From Pollenia angustigena (lineage: Eukaryota > Arthropoda > Insecta > Diptera > Polleniidae), in assembly GCA_930367215.1 (NCBI GenBank), contig OV884056.1, forward strand, positions 232,243,127-232,307,126: a stretch of 64,000 nt of DNA, given 5' to 3'. A model generated the notes under the pieces. That model did not search any database. It was not told the origin of the DNA and saw only the letters and a program-made list of their open reading frames with translations. The translations under genes and the position numbers were made by a program. Positions 22,561-33,439 of this stretch are shown here, piece by piece (position 1 is the stretch's first letter; each line of letters starts with the position of its first letter).

Positions 22561-23683
22561 CCCAAAGACAAACACAGAAAACAACATAAATGATAATTTA
22601 CTTACTTGAACAAATAAGCTTTGGGTTTTAAAAAGAAACCTTATTCGTTATTGCGTACAAAAAACTCTATCAACAGTGAAATATCATAAATTTGTGCTTG
22701 TAACAAAAAAAAAAAAAAAAAAAAAAACAACGACCTGTTAAGTGTTACTTGAAAAATTTGGTTACAACTTTGATTCGTGATTTTTCTGTAACAATGACTA
22801 AATCGCAGGTACAGAAATACCGCTCAACTCTACTACATACAAAGAAACTAGTATTTAGCTGAAAACTAGATACATTTTCGGATTTTTTCATACTTCAAAC
22901 TATCGTAATTAACGTTGGGTTTTCATACTTAATTATTCTTTACAACAATAATATTGCAATAATTTTAGAATAATTCCAAGCACTTACTCTTGGAACTGAG
23001 AAAGAGCGAATATTATAATTTATTTTCCTGTAACGCCATTTTGGCTTTTTGAATTCCTCTTTGTTAACAAAAGTATGTATGTATAAGAGACAAGCAGAAT
23101 GTCCCAATATGGTTTTCGTGATTCTACATAGTAGAATTTGTTGTGTTTTACAAAATAGTTTTATGAAAAAGAATACAGGAATTTTCTTCTTTTGACTTTT
23201 TAAACATGGACATTGTTTAATCGTTTTTATTTACCAACTTTTTTAGTGTCAAGTATAAAGCTGTGAAGCCGAAATTTTATTATCTTCTTCATTTTTCGAC
23301 GCCTAACAACTGTAGTAATTAACTAGTCCGAAACCTTACAAGTATCAATTTTAGCTGCAGAGTTATTATGCGTTTGTGCTGATGTGTATAAAAATACTTA
23401 TCCTTTTAATATAGCGATTAATGCAGATTCACTTTCTGAATCGATCTAACGATGTTTATGCGTCTGGCTGCCTGTTTGTCTATCTACAAAGTACAACTCG
23501 CAATTTTTGAGATAATTTAATGAAATTTGTTCTATTAGTTTTAGTTGCCATAAGAAATTACAATAAGGACATAAACGCCTTTAAACCCATAAAGCGTCTT
23601 ATTATGTTGGCATTAAATTTTGTCCAACAATATCTTACTGCAGTTTGCATCATTTTACAAAATTTTGTTAAAATCGCTCCATA
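22561..23683. other. AT-rich non-coding stretch
   Basis: Contains a long A run (22706-22728) and no recognisable gene. CTGAATCGATCTAACGATGT near 23433-23455 resembles the GAGCCGATCTAAC core of mini-me-like copies, and CTGCCTGTTTGTCTATCTAC follows, so a decayed mini-me fragment may lie at 23420-23600. Confidence 0.35.
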
Positions 23684-24129
23684 CACGTAGAGAAAAATGG
23701 TTAAATATGGTCACCTCCAACCAAACTATTTTTAAAGAAAATTTTAAACATTTTATGGTTAAAATAACCATATTTTTGTTAGTGACAACCATATTTTGGT
23801 TAAATTAGTCCTCCATTAACCCCAACCATATTATGGTTGCCTCCAAAAATGTAATGGTTATATATGATAATAATTTGTTTTTAAATTTACAATAGTATTT
23901 TCCTCTTTATCAAGAGCAACATACTATGGTAATTTGAGTTATTATTGATTATAACATGCTTGGAGGCAAAAATAATATGGTTAGGGCTTCTTGATGGAGG
24001 CCTAATTTAACCAAAATTTGGTTACCGCTGACAATAATATGGCTATATTAATCACAATATGTTTAAAATTTTCTTTAAAAATAGTTTGGTTTGAGGTGAC
24101 CATATTTAAACATGTTTTTTCTCTAGGTG
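23684..24129. mobile_element. 446 bp TA-flanked foldback MITE
   Basis: CACGTAGAGAAAAATGG at the left and the complement of CACCTAGAGAAAAAACATG at the right are flanked by TA (23682-23683, 24130-24131). The arms pair for over 150 bp: TTAAATATGGTCACCTC and CAAACTATTTTTAAAGAAAA appear in both orientations. Repeated AACCATATT/AATATGGTT words fill the interior. Same end type as the 4893-6097 element. Confidence 0.7.
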
Positions 24130-24297
24130 TACATGACAAAAGCTCCCATAGAAATACCACTTCTGAAAATAGATTTAAGTGCTATAATTTCCTTACAGAT
24201 ATTAGTATTCACATACAATTTATAAAAATCTATTTAAAACTCCGGAGTGCTAGTGAAATTTTGTGAAAATTACTCCTTAGACGGCATTTACATCTAT

Positions 24298-24485
24298 GCA
24301 ATTAACGCCGAGTTTTTTTTCTATTTTCTTTTAAAGTAGTTTCTACGAAACTCTTTTCACATTTATATTTACATTTTTTTCAAGCATTTTTTCCACTTTT
24401 TCAACCCCGTTTTCTTCCCTACACCTCTTGCTAACAAACAAAAAGTTGCAAGCGAAAGTTGCGGCAAGTTGCGGCGTTAATTGCA
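24298..24485. mobile_element. 188 bp TA-flanked MITE
   Basis: The left tip TGCATTAACGCCG and the right tip CGGCGTTAATTGCA are inverted with one base difference, next to TA on each side (24296-24297, 24486-24487). Inside, GTTGCGGC is repeated in tandem near the right end. Non-coding. Confidence 0.55.
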
Positions 24486-24487
24486 TA

Positions 24488-25595
24488 ATGTAAATATGGT
24501 CTTAGTCATAAATCTCGCAAGAATGTTCTTGCCTATATTTTCGGCACAGATCTTTTTTTTTAATGTTATTGGTTCAATGATCTGTGAATAGTATAACATT
24601 AAGGCCATAAAAAACACAACTACCGAAAATGATTTTAAGACGCCTGAAATCTTAAATAATAAAGACATTGTACAGTTTATTGTCACTATAAAGTACACTA
24701 CCAAAATTTATAATACTCGTTTAAAAATTTACAAATTTTATGTAAGAATCTATGTACCATGATACAGCGGACCTAAGATACTATACTTTCAGGCACCTAG
24801 ATTATACACAAAATTTTAATCGATCTTTCTTTCTTATATTTTTATCTCATTTAAAAAAGTTTGTAATTTTGTATGTCAATTGATCTTCATACAACCGCAA
24901 AAAATTATTTTTTTTCTAAAATTATACTCTGGCGGTAATGTAGTAGTGTGTAGTAATTTTGCTCTCCACTGTATCTGGGTTTTAGATATTTCATTTTATC
25001 AAAGATATTTGCATTGCCTACTAAAATTGAATGAATGAAAAGAAACGGTATTAAATAAAGCATAAAAAACCTACAATAGGAACAAACATAATATATAAAA
25101 TACAAGTTGTATATTCATATAAAGTTGTACTGTACGTTAAAAAAGAACTTAAACTCAATGAAGAAATAAGAAGGGGTGGCTAAAACACCATCATACAAGA
25201 ATAAATATGCAAAACTAAAATTAAAAAAAACAAATAAAAAGTGTTGAAAACAAATAAAATGTGCAACGATAAAGAAGAGTTGAACAAAATAAAGTTCATT
25301 TCCACAAAACAAATACATTCCCTATTTGTACTATTTTAGTCTTACCTACATTTTCCTTTGCATTTAGTTCAAAGGAATTTGTGGCTGGTTTATAGTAAGA
25401 AAACAAACTAAGTTGATTTTTAAACACTAGGGAGGAAATGTTGATTATTAAACGATTATTAAAAGAAACATTTTTAGATAATTTAAGATCTAAACACTTT
25501 TGGGCTGAAATTTATTTAAAACTTTAAAATATTAAGATAAACAAGAAATCAAAAAGTAATTTCAATTTTTGGGAATACAAAATTTTAATTTCAAA
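24488..25595. other. AT-rich non-coding stretch
   Basis: No gene, RNA or element end recognised. Short open frames on the minus strand here are hydrophobic, low-complexity products of AT-rich DNA and are not called. Confidence 0.4.
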
Positions 25596-25661
25596 AGATT
25601 TTGTTATTCGTGCTTAATTCCCAGTGTTTATTCTTGAGAAAAACACTTGAAATTTATTGTT

Positions 25662-25729
25662 GATGGGATAAGCTATTCCTATGCGCATTTCACTGGTTGC
25701 TTAGGCCAGATCATCAGGAAACTTCATCC
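25662..25729 (-). ncRNA. hammerhead-ribozyme-like motif (minus-strand arm)
   Basis: Same core as the plus-strand copy at 26055-26122, in the inverted arm: CTGATGA, helix CTGG/CCAG, GAAA, TGCGCATA, then GGAATAG. All invariant core bases are present. Because the two arms are inverted, a read-through transcript of either strand contains one forward motif and one complement. Confidence 0.6.
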
Positions 25730-26054
25730 ATAAAGATTTTACAAAAACTAAAGATATTAAACCAAACAAAACTGCAAGTGCACGGCCTAAAAAAACACTT
25801 AATTAACAACATCTTTTGTAAGTTGTTGTTGTTTTTATTTTGTTTTTCTTAACCTACTTACAACTACAATTAATATTGAGAGAAATTCAACTAATTGTAG
25901 TGGGGAATGTAAGATGAGATAAACCCACTGTTGTTTATTGTTGATGTGTTCTGTTCATGCTTTGATATTGTTACAAGTAGAACTGTTGCTATAATTCTTA
26001 TACGTTTAACAGTTTTATTTGGTTTAATATCTTTAGTTTTTCTAAAATCTATAT

Positions 26055-26122
26055 GGATGAAGTTTCCTGATGATCTGGCCTAAGCAACCAGTGAAATGCG
26101 CATAGGAATAGCTTATCCCATC
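26055..26122 (+). ncRNA. hammerhead-ribozyme-like motif (plus-strand arm)
   Basis: CTGATGA lies at 26067-26073. Helix II is CTGG (26075-26078) with CCAG (26088-26091) around a nine-base loop, with a U-U mismatch at its base. GAAA is at 26093-26096. Helix III is two pairs (A-U, U-A) closed by loop GCGC (26098-26101), leaving AUA with cleavage expected after A26104. Helix I pairs GGAA (26105-26108) with TTTC (26063-26066), then, past an internal loop, CTTATCC with GGATGAAG. Minimal helix III with a four-base loop is the form known from Penelope-like elements. Activity not tested. Confidence 0.65.
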
Positions 26123-26193
26123 AACAATAAATTTCAAGTGTTTTTCTCAAGAATAAACACTGGGAATTAAGCACGAATAACAAAATCTTTTGA

Positions 26194-27322
26194 AAATAAG
26201 CAAGAAATATTTAAATTTTTGTGGTTAAATATGAATAAAAATAACAGCCTGTTCATCGATTTCGAACGTTAACGTTCGCATAGAATATTACATTTAAAAC
26301 AAAAACCAATTTTCGAATTTTGTTATAATGTTGTTATTTCTGCCGCATGATACTCAATTTTTATAATAAATACAACTTCACTTCGAACTCACAGCAAAAG
26401 CCTATGCTTGCGAGTTGAAATAACAAAATTTTTTGTGATTGCGTATTCCCACATACCAACTTAGTGACTTCAAATCGTAATTTCATATTTTTTACGAAAT
26501 GTGATTCTTAGCCCATCGGAGTGATAACCACTCCATACACTTGCGAGTCAGTCAATAATCGTATTTTTCACACAGACACGGTCGGTAATTCACATGTATA
26601 TTACAACTTTGTTCGTTTCAAAACATCAGACTATCATCAGTCTCTGCGACCGCACACAAGCACATAATATCTTTGTGTGCGTGCGTTCGGGGCTTTCTTA
26701 GTTCGGGGCTTGGTTATCACTGCTATAAACACATTCGAGACAGCAAGCTCCCGACTTCAATATGTCATATGTGTGTAAATTCAATTTTTTTTTTGTTGAA
26801 CAGAAAAGAACCGGCTTGAAACAAGAATATTAACTCGGCTCAACACCAAATTGATTTTTACATATGTTTTTTTAGTATGTATTCTTGAAAGTAGTTCTAT
26901 AGGAACATGTTGTTCGCGCCAACGCTCCTAGTTAAGGAGTTATAGGTCGTAAAAGTTGCATAATACTTTATCCATATCTCTTTAGGTAAAAAATTAATCT
27001 ATAAAATTTTAGAATCAATTGAAAATGCTTCAAAATGTGTTTTACATGGCGTTTAAAGCATAACGATTTACCAATTAAGCGGTAATATTATATATTCATA
27101 CTCCGGGGCTGACATTTTTTTTACAAAATTAGCTTTATCTTTAAATTATGTCGATATTTATTTATTTAACCCTAAGATATTTGCTTAATAAACTTGTTAC
27201 ATAATTAAATATGTAACAAGTACAAAAATTATTACCACATATGTATTTTTACTCAAACTTACTTACATAAATTGAGAAATTTTCCAAAATTAAATTTTTT
27301 AAACTTAATTAATATAAAATTC
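26194..27322. other. non-coding stretch
   Basis: No gene recognised. CGAACGTTAACGTTCG (26263-26278) is a perfect 16 bp palindrome. A slightly less AT-rich block at 26380-26780 holds TGCGAG and GTGTGCG words without element ends. The rest is AT-rich. Confidence 0.4.
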
Positions 27323-27670
27323 TATATGAGGGGCTTAAAGCGCAAGGGGTCAAGTGACTTATGTTAAGTAATGAGACAAAAGCGGTTGTTTTGCTTGTGC
27401 AAGCAAGCGAAGCACTTACAGAGCTACCTAAACAAGAGCGGCAAGCGTTTTTTTAAACATGCAAATTCTATTGCCAATACATTTTCAATAAAATTAAACT
27501 ACCAAGCGCACTATCAAATAAGATTTTCTAGCCGGCTGGTGTTAAATTCGCGTTCTAAAGGTTTGTTTCGAATATACTGTATGAAAATGATAAGTTCTGA
27601 CATAAAACAGACGCTTGCCGCTCTTATTTAGGTAGCTCAGTTAGCCTTTGTGCTTTAAGCCCCGCATATA
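27323..27670. mobile_element. 348 bp MITE with GGGGCTTAAAGC ends
   Basis: TATATGAGGGGCTTAAAGC at the left matches the complement of TATATGCGGGGCTTAAAGC at the right. A second inverted pair lies inside: GAGCTACCTAAACAAGAGCG against CGCTCTTATTTAGGTAGCTC, followed by GCAAGCGT. The middle (ATTGCCAATACATTTTCAAT ... CCGGCTGGTGTTAAATTCG) recurs at 54785-54975. The 86-residue open frame within it is not a gene. Confidence 0.7.
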
Positions 27671-27849
27671 AAAGGTTTATAAATCCTTGAAGTATTCCCT
27701 AAACATAGTCTTTTGAATTGTATTTTTAGAAAAATTTGTATGAAAATTATTGCTGCAGTTAATTTTCTGAAGCAATAACTTTTGACATAAATGAAATCGT
27801 TTTATTTTCCTTTTGAGATGCTTTTTCTTGTCATTTATAACCTCTTCAG

Positions 27850-28300
27850 ACCAACCATGGGTACACATATGTGCACCTTAAAATATTACAAGTTTTAAAA
27901 ACTAGCGGCATCGTGTGACCAATAGAAACAGTTTAATTACTTGCTTTAAGATACTGCGCTTCAAAACAGTATCAAAAGATGGCAGGGTTTAGAAGTTTAC
28001 GCCATTATTTTTACATCTGAATTTAACTGTTTGAAAAAACCATACTGTTGGGATATTTTTCCTCAATAGCTAATCGCTAAGACCTGAAGTACACATATGT
28101 GCACCTCTTTTTCTTCCAGTTTAAATATAAAAATTAAAAAAAATAATAAAAACCGAAATTTAAATTACACCTCATCAGATAAAACAAATAGTTAATAAGC
28201 CCTTTACTTAATCGGTTCAGTTCTGATCTTAAGAAATTAAGAATTTACGTTGAAATTTTTCATATTCTAAGACCTGAGGTACACATATGTGCCCCCTTAA
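27850..28300. repeat. three spaced GTACACATATGTGCAC palindromes
   Basis: GTACACATATGTGCAC occurs at about 27859 and 28090, and a one-base variant at about 28281. The second and third are both preceded by TAAGACCTGA and followed by pyrimidine-rich text, so they are diverged repeat units of about 190-230 bp. A further GGGTCTTAAGAGG lies at 28423. Non-coding. The conserved palindrome against degraded flanks is notable. Confidence 0.6.
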
Positions 28301-29385
28301 TTTCTAAGAATTCAAATAAAATTTAAAAAAAAAAAAAAAAAATATACAGTTTTCTTATTTCTTCCCCAAAAGGTGTAAACAATATATAAGAAATGTAAAA
28401 ATTCAATGGGTTAATGCTCGGGTCTTAAGAGGTTAAGAAAATTGTCACTTGTTGGTTTAATATTTTAAATAAAATTTGACATCGTTATTGTTGATAACAT
28501 TTTTATTAATAAATTTTTGAAATTCAAACTTTACACAGCTGTTGTGCAGTAAAAAAGTATCAGCAACACAACTGCAACTGGTAACTACGCATCAGCAACA
28601 ACATTTTGCATCACTTAATAGTTTAAATTAATAGTTTTCATGCATTAACGTATGTACCCAAAGTGTTCCCAAACTTTTACGACCTATACCAAGCTCGTTG
28701 ACGGAATTTTTTTTTTTTTTTTTAATGCAGTTTATACATATGTATTTCTTTATTCAATCTGCCGTTAAAATTATATTGTTTATTACTTCCAAAAACAACA
28801 AACTTATAATATTTAATATCGTCCCCTTAATAAAACAATAGTGTATAATTTTTTTGGGGTTTTGAGAAATCCTGTTTAAAGTTTTTTCAAATCGGATGTC
28901 TATTAAAACCTCAATATCGCGGTAAATAAAAATTCTTCATATTGGATTTTTCGACAGATACATAATACCGTTTCTTGTCTTTAAATTGACCAATTTTTTT
29001 TATTCTACGCATCCTTTAAGACTATAATTATGTCATTCAAAGTGCAAGTCCTCCATATAGGCTATTTTATTTTTTGTTTGTTTATTTTGTATGGTATAGC
29101 TGTTTTATTCAATAATTTTACGGTATTTTTATTAAAATATTTGATCTCAAAAATATCAATTTGAAACATTATAAAACAGTGATTAATTCATAGTTTTGTT
29201 AATTCAGTGGTACACATTCATTACGTTCCAATTTGGGCTATTTTAAACAAAAAACTATGACAAATTAAGGTATACATTGCGTAAATCTAAAATAACTAGA
29301 AGTTCATTCGTCTTCTTTCTCTTCCTGTGCTACATCTGGTTCATCTAAACAATTTCCCTTCTTACTGCGAGCCACGAGAAATTAC
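28301..29385. other. AT-rich non-coding stretch
   Basis: Poly(A) near 28325-28342 and a poly(T) near 28709-28725 are the only landmarks. No gene, RNA or element ends recognised. Confidence 0.4.
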
Positions 29386-29604
29386 ATCCCAATAAAAAAT
29401 GGAGCTTCCAACGAAGCAGGTTTGTAAGGGAGAAACATAAGGGTTTCGCTTACCATTGCGCTTACGGAAGACATGAATTTTATATGGCGAGTTCCCACTT
29501 TGAAGCAATACATTTTTGACACATAAAGCGCATTATTCAGCGCACATAAACATTGTTGGATGTAACACACTGAATGTTTTGATACAGTTATTTTTTATTG
29601 GGAT
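29386..29604. repeat. 219 bp inverted-repeat element, ATCCCAATAAAAAAT ends
   Basis: ATCCCAATAAAAAAT at 29386-29400 is mirrored by ATTTTTTATTGGGAT at 29590-29604. The tip resembles the CCCAGCAAAAAA-type MITEs of this window. A 62-residue minus-strand frame inside has no known motif. No clear target duplication. Confidence 0.45.
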
Positions 29605-30189
29605 TCTTCTTGCACAAATTTTGGAGATGGTCGGAATGAAACTATTTCTAAAACAATAGTGAATATTATTATAAGCTATTTTATGAGTTAAAGTTTTCAT
29701 AAATTGTATTTTTTGTACAGGCTAAAATGGAGTATAATGCGTTTACACTATTATTCTTTTAACAACTTTGGAGTGGCAATTTCAAGTAAAATAGCGGATA
29801 TGAACTTACACACTTATTGAAAATCCCTCTTTTATATATATAAAACGTATATAAAATGTTTGGAATTTTGTTGTTATTTTCTTAATTATTTTCTTAAATA
29901 TTAATTTTAGCAAAAAACTTTCTTCGAGGCTAATGTTATTGACTAGAAGAGCTAAAATATTGCCATATATTATGTTCTTGTAAAATGTTGTTTTTAAGAG
30001 ATAGTCATATGCAAACAAATTACATTTGAATAAATGGCTTAATGCAAACTTTGAGGGGCCGACGCCCCCCCTAAAACACAACTTATCGCTACGAAATTTT
30101 TTTGTATTTTTTTTTACATAAAACTGAACCGATTTGGTGGGGGAGAATATAAGAAATCAAAAAAAAGAAAATAACGGCCACCCTAATGT
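29605..30189. other. non-coding stretch with an element end
   Basis: No gene. Near 30163-30185 the text AATAACGGCCACCCTAATGT repeats the terminal sequence (complement AGGGTGACCGTTATT) of the large foldback at 56968-63170, so a relic end of that family lies here, immediately next to the 3' end of the RTE-like element. Confidence 0.45.
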
Positions 30190-30194
30190 ACATA

Positions 30195-30720
30195 TGTATG
30201 TACAATTTACTTCCATTTTCTACGATCCCTGGCAAGATACTTGATTTAATTCCACGATTTATTAATTGTATTGCATTCCTGTTTGACAGCTTGTATCCAC
30301 GTTGTGCGTGGTCTTCTAGGTCTACGATGGACATGAGGGTTCCATTGAAGTGCAGATCGGGTGATATCATCTTCAGGTCTTCTCAAAATGTGGCCGTTTT
30401 ATTGGTATATTTTTTGTAACTTTTAAGAGGTCTTCTATTGATATGGTGTTTGGTCAGAAGATATAAAGAATCCGGCGCAAGCAACTGTTCTTAAACCCTT
30501 GAACAACAACACATACTTTACACTACAGTCAAAGACCCGAAGTTTTGTTTTTCTACTGATGGTGTTGGTTTTCCATACCTTATGCAGTGATTGGAAGGCA
30601 ACTCTTGCTTTGTTAATACGTGCATGTATATCATCAGTAGTGCCGCCATCTTTTGTTATTATGCTTCCTAGATAGTTAAATGATTCTACATCTTGTATTA
30701 CTATATTTGCCAGTTAAAGT
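30195..30720 (-). pseudogene. RTE-like ORF, C-terminal part
   Basis: From 30720 downward the minus strand reads VESFNYLGSIITKDGGTTDD, IHARINKARVAFQSLHKVWK, TNTISRKTKLRVFDCSVKYV, LLFKGLRTVA, then after a disruption NGHILRRPEDDITRSALQWN, HRRPRRPRTTW and NTINKSWNQV. These are the thumb/connection and the basic GRPR-TTW-type tail conserved at the C-terminus of RTE elements. Frame changes occur near 30470 and 30340. The tail ends close to 30190, taken as the element's 3' end. Confidence 0.8.
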
Positions 30721-30999
30721 GGTGTTTCTGAAGTTGTGCCTATACGCACCAGGTTTGTTTTTTTTTTAAATTTATTTTCAAACCAATCTTCCTCGCATTT
30801 TCTGAAAGTTTAGTTAATTTAGCTTATATATCATCGAAGCGGTGTAACATTAGGCAAATGTCGTCGGCATAATCAAGTCATTTAGTTTTTCGGCCAAGTT
30901 CTACTGTATGCCATTTGGGGCTTCGATATTGGTTCGCTCAAGTACGCTGTCAAGAAGCAGAAGAAACAATGTAGGTGCTAGAATACAGCCTTGTTTAAC

Positions 31000-31803
31000 T
31001 CCAGCAGAGGAAGAAAATGGTAGGCTGGTATTATAATTGAAACGTACTCGACTTGTAGACTCGTTATATAGTTCTGTGATGAGAATAACAGTTTTATTGG
31101 GAATACTTTATATAAAAGGGTATCCGACAAGTGAATCCTTGAGACTGTGTCAAATGCCCTTCTAAGTCAACGAAAAGAAGGTAAGGGTGCGTGTTTTCCT
31201 TGGACTGTTTAATGATAATACGAAGAGAATAAATGTGGTCTGCACAGGATTTACCAGTTCGGAATCCACCTTGCTCACTGCGAAGTATAGATTCTACTGA
31301 TGGTTCAATGCGTTCTAGTAGAATCGTTGCCATTAGTTTGGAGATATCGTTTAATTGGGTAATGCCCCTCCAGTTCTTGCATTCACTTAAATCGCCCTTT
31401 TTTGGAATCGTGATTACGACACCTTCTTTCCATGACGTCGGCATCTGGTTTGTGTGTCACACCTCTTTTATAATTGGATGAAGTTTTATTGCTAATATCG
31501 GCGCGCCATATTTGAGAAGTTCCGAATGCAAATGGTCTGGACCTGCTGATTTGCCGTTTTTTAGCTTCTCGAGGCATAATTGTATTTGCAGAACTGTAGG
31601 TGGGGTTGTGGAAAATACCTGCGTTGGTTTCGTCGGACAGACGGAGGTTGGTCGACTATAACGTTTGTGCTTGGTTCTCGCAAATTTTCTGTGAAAAATT
31701 CACACCACCGGCTTAGTTGTTGGTCCAGTGCTGTGAGCGGCGTGCCATTACAGGTTTTTGCGGTGCTTCTTATGTTGTTATTAGATGCATATACTTGGCG
31801 CAT
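31000..31803 (-). pseudogene. RTE-like ORF, linker and reverse transcriptase fingers/palm
   Basis: 31803-31600 reads RQVYASNNNIRSTAKTCNG and LSRWCEFFTENLREPS, the linker between endonuclease and RT. A frame change follows; then LEKLKNGKSAGPDHLHSEL-like sequence and, at 31444-31094, MPTSWKEGVVITIPKKGDLS, CKNWRGITQLNDISKLMATI, EQGGFRTGKSCADHIYSLRI and PYLLFVDLEGHLTQS, where the palm A box should read VDFE.AFD. The frame is lost just after, and the GVRQGC and YADD boxes cannot be read cleanly; RT activity is impossible. Confidence 0.85.
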
Positions 31804-32214
31804 GTTTCCAGTATTTGCCGCCCGTTCCGTTTCTTTAGCTATGTTATTATGGTATTTCTCTTTATCTTGGCGTACTGGCGTTTTTACTTTTGAGGCAGAT
31901 TGCCTGTATTTAAGTTAAGCTGAAGTTTTTTCAGCTAGATTTTTAGCTTTGTTTTTTATGTTGTTCAGGTGTTTCCGGTTTAATATTTCGGCCCAAGTTC
32001 CGTCACTTATCCAAGACTTTCGCTTTTTTTCAACGTGACCAGTACGTCTTTTACACCTTGTGTCATGCATTTAGTTCAAAGATAAATTGTTATTGCCGTT
32101 TGTTGTAAGTTTTTTTGTTACCGTGTTCCGATGGGTATTGCAGACGCGAGATGTTCGGTTTGGCAGGATGCTTTTGTGGTTTTATTGCAGCAGGACGAAG
32201 GCGAAAAGTACCAG

Positions 32215-33369
32215 CTAACAATTGGTGATCACTATCAAGATCTGCACCACGTCTTCAAGAGATCCGACGAATAGTTTGCTAATGATAACGTGGTCAATTT
32301 GGTTACGAGAATTGCCATCTGGTGATTCCCAAGTGTACTTTTGTATGTCCTTATGTATAAAACGTGTTCCACCTATAAACAAACTATGCCTCGCGCAAAA
32401 ATCCACTAGTCGTTCACTACCCAGCAAAAAAAAATTTGGGTTTTTTGAAGCACTACAGAGAAAAAGCGCATAATGAAGCGCTTCAATTAGAGAGCTCTTA
32501 TAAAGCAGTAAATGATAAAGAATAAAACATACAAAAAAGCTGCTATTTTAGTGCTGACAACAAAGAAGGTTTTACGAAAATGATTGAAAAAAGGCATATA
32601 AACCAGTAAAACCAAAACATTAATATATATGTTAATATAGTTAGCCCTTAAAAAAGCACTTTAGAAGCGCTTTGTTTGCATGGTAAAAGAAGCGCTTATT
32701 GTCAGCAGAAAATAGTCCTCCAAACCGGGAACACCCCATACAAAAATCAGGCATCCCATCAGCAGGTTTAAAGCGATTTGAGGTATGAATTCATACAAAA
32801 AACCTGCTCCTTTTGGAGCACATTTTTTACTGGGTATTATCATTTCGTACATTTCCCAAACCATTTCTTCCCATTACTGATTGAATGTTGGTATTGTCAC
32901 TTCCGACTTTTGCGTTAAAATCGCCTATGATAATTTGTATATCCCCACCAGGAAGTGAGCAGATGGTTGTGTCAAGCTGGGAATAATATTCATCCTTGAC
33001 CCTATCCTCATCAGGTTCCGCTGGGGCGTAACACTGATCGACAGATATGTTGCGAAACCGAGAATTAAATCTCGCCACAATAACTCGGTCCGAAATAGCG
33101 TTAAATTCTATTAAACAGCGATTTGATTGGGGTGTTAAAAGGATACAAACACCACGATGTCTGGTGCTATTGCTTCCAGAAAAAAGAAAATGGTGACCTG
33201 AAGGTAGGTACATAGAACCACTTTGCAGGTATCTTATTTCACTTAATCCGAGAATCGAGAGTTTGTAGTTTGACATTTCTTTGCAAACTTGTTCTAATCT
33301 AGATGTATCAGAAAAAGTTCTTACGTTCCATGTCCCAATCATTATCCGGGTTTTGAAGCCAAAGGTCAT
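32215..33369 (-). pseudogene. RTE-like ORF, apurinic-type endonuclease, split by a MITE
   Basis: 33369-32836 opens at a Met and reads RIMIGTWNVRTFSDTSRLEQ, LSILGLSEIRYL, RHRGVCILLTPQ, SVDQCYAPAEPDEDRVKDEY and IQIIIGDFNAKVGSDN, the EEP endonuclease with the catalytic WNVR, E and GDFNAKVG blocks intact. It is cut at VRNDN by a 415 bp MITE (32420-32834) and resumes at SERLVDFCARHSLF, TRFIHKDIQKYTWESPDG and NQIDHVIIS. Here the catalytic D-H pair of the SDH motif is beyond the readable frame. The frame is continuous across the insert once the TA duplication is discounted, so the MITE arrived when the endonuclease was otherwise undamaged. Confidence 0.88.
32420..32834. mobile_element. 415 bp TA-flanked MITE inserted in the endonuclease
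   Basis: Tips CCCAGCAAAAAA and (complement of right end) CCCAGTAAAAAATGTGC form the TIR. TA lies on both sides (32418-32419, 32835-32836). The interior is rich in AAGCGCTT and GAAGCGCTTC words. It matches the 423 bp element at 16461-16883 in tip sequence, size and TA target, suggesting one family. Confidence 0.8.
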
Positions 33370-33439
33370 CGCCGTATGGGAGTTAGTTCTTCTATTTAAA
33401 ATTGTATACGTTTCTATAGTATTTAGTTTTTTTACATGA

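Larger units (their letters stand above)
25596..26193. mobile_element. head-to-head pair of a short hammerhead-bearing repeat
   Basis: Left arm 25596-25775 and right arm 26017-26193 are near-perfect inverted copies of about 178 bp, each carrying a complete hammerhead-like core (minus strand at 25662-25729, plus strand at 26055-26122). The right copy extends further 5' to about 25940 (TTGTTGATGTGTTCTGTTCA), and that extended unit of about 250 bp is the same as the insertion at 56068-56308, which has an 11 bp target duplication. The loop between arms also holds TTGTTGTTTTTATTTTG-type text. Non-coding. Unit size, hammerhead type and duplication fit the animal retrozyme/Penelope-associated class; this is inference. 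Confidence 0.7.

Noticed and set aside
27371..27631. 86-codon open frame
   Set aside because: It sits wholly inside a 348 bp MITE whose sister at 54785 does not keep the frame.
27850..28300. CRISPR-like array
   Set aside because: Only three palindromic units with irregular spacing in eukaryotic, transposon-rich DNA; no spacer regularity or associated genes.
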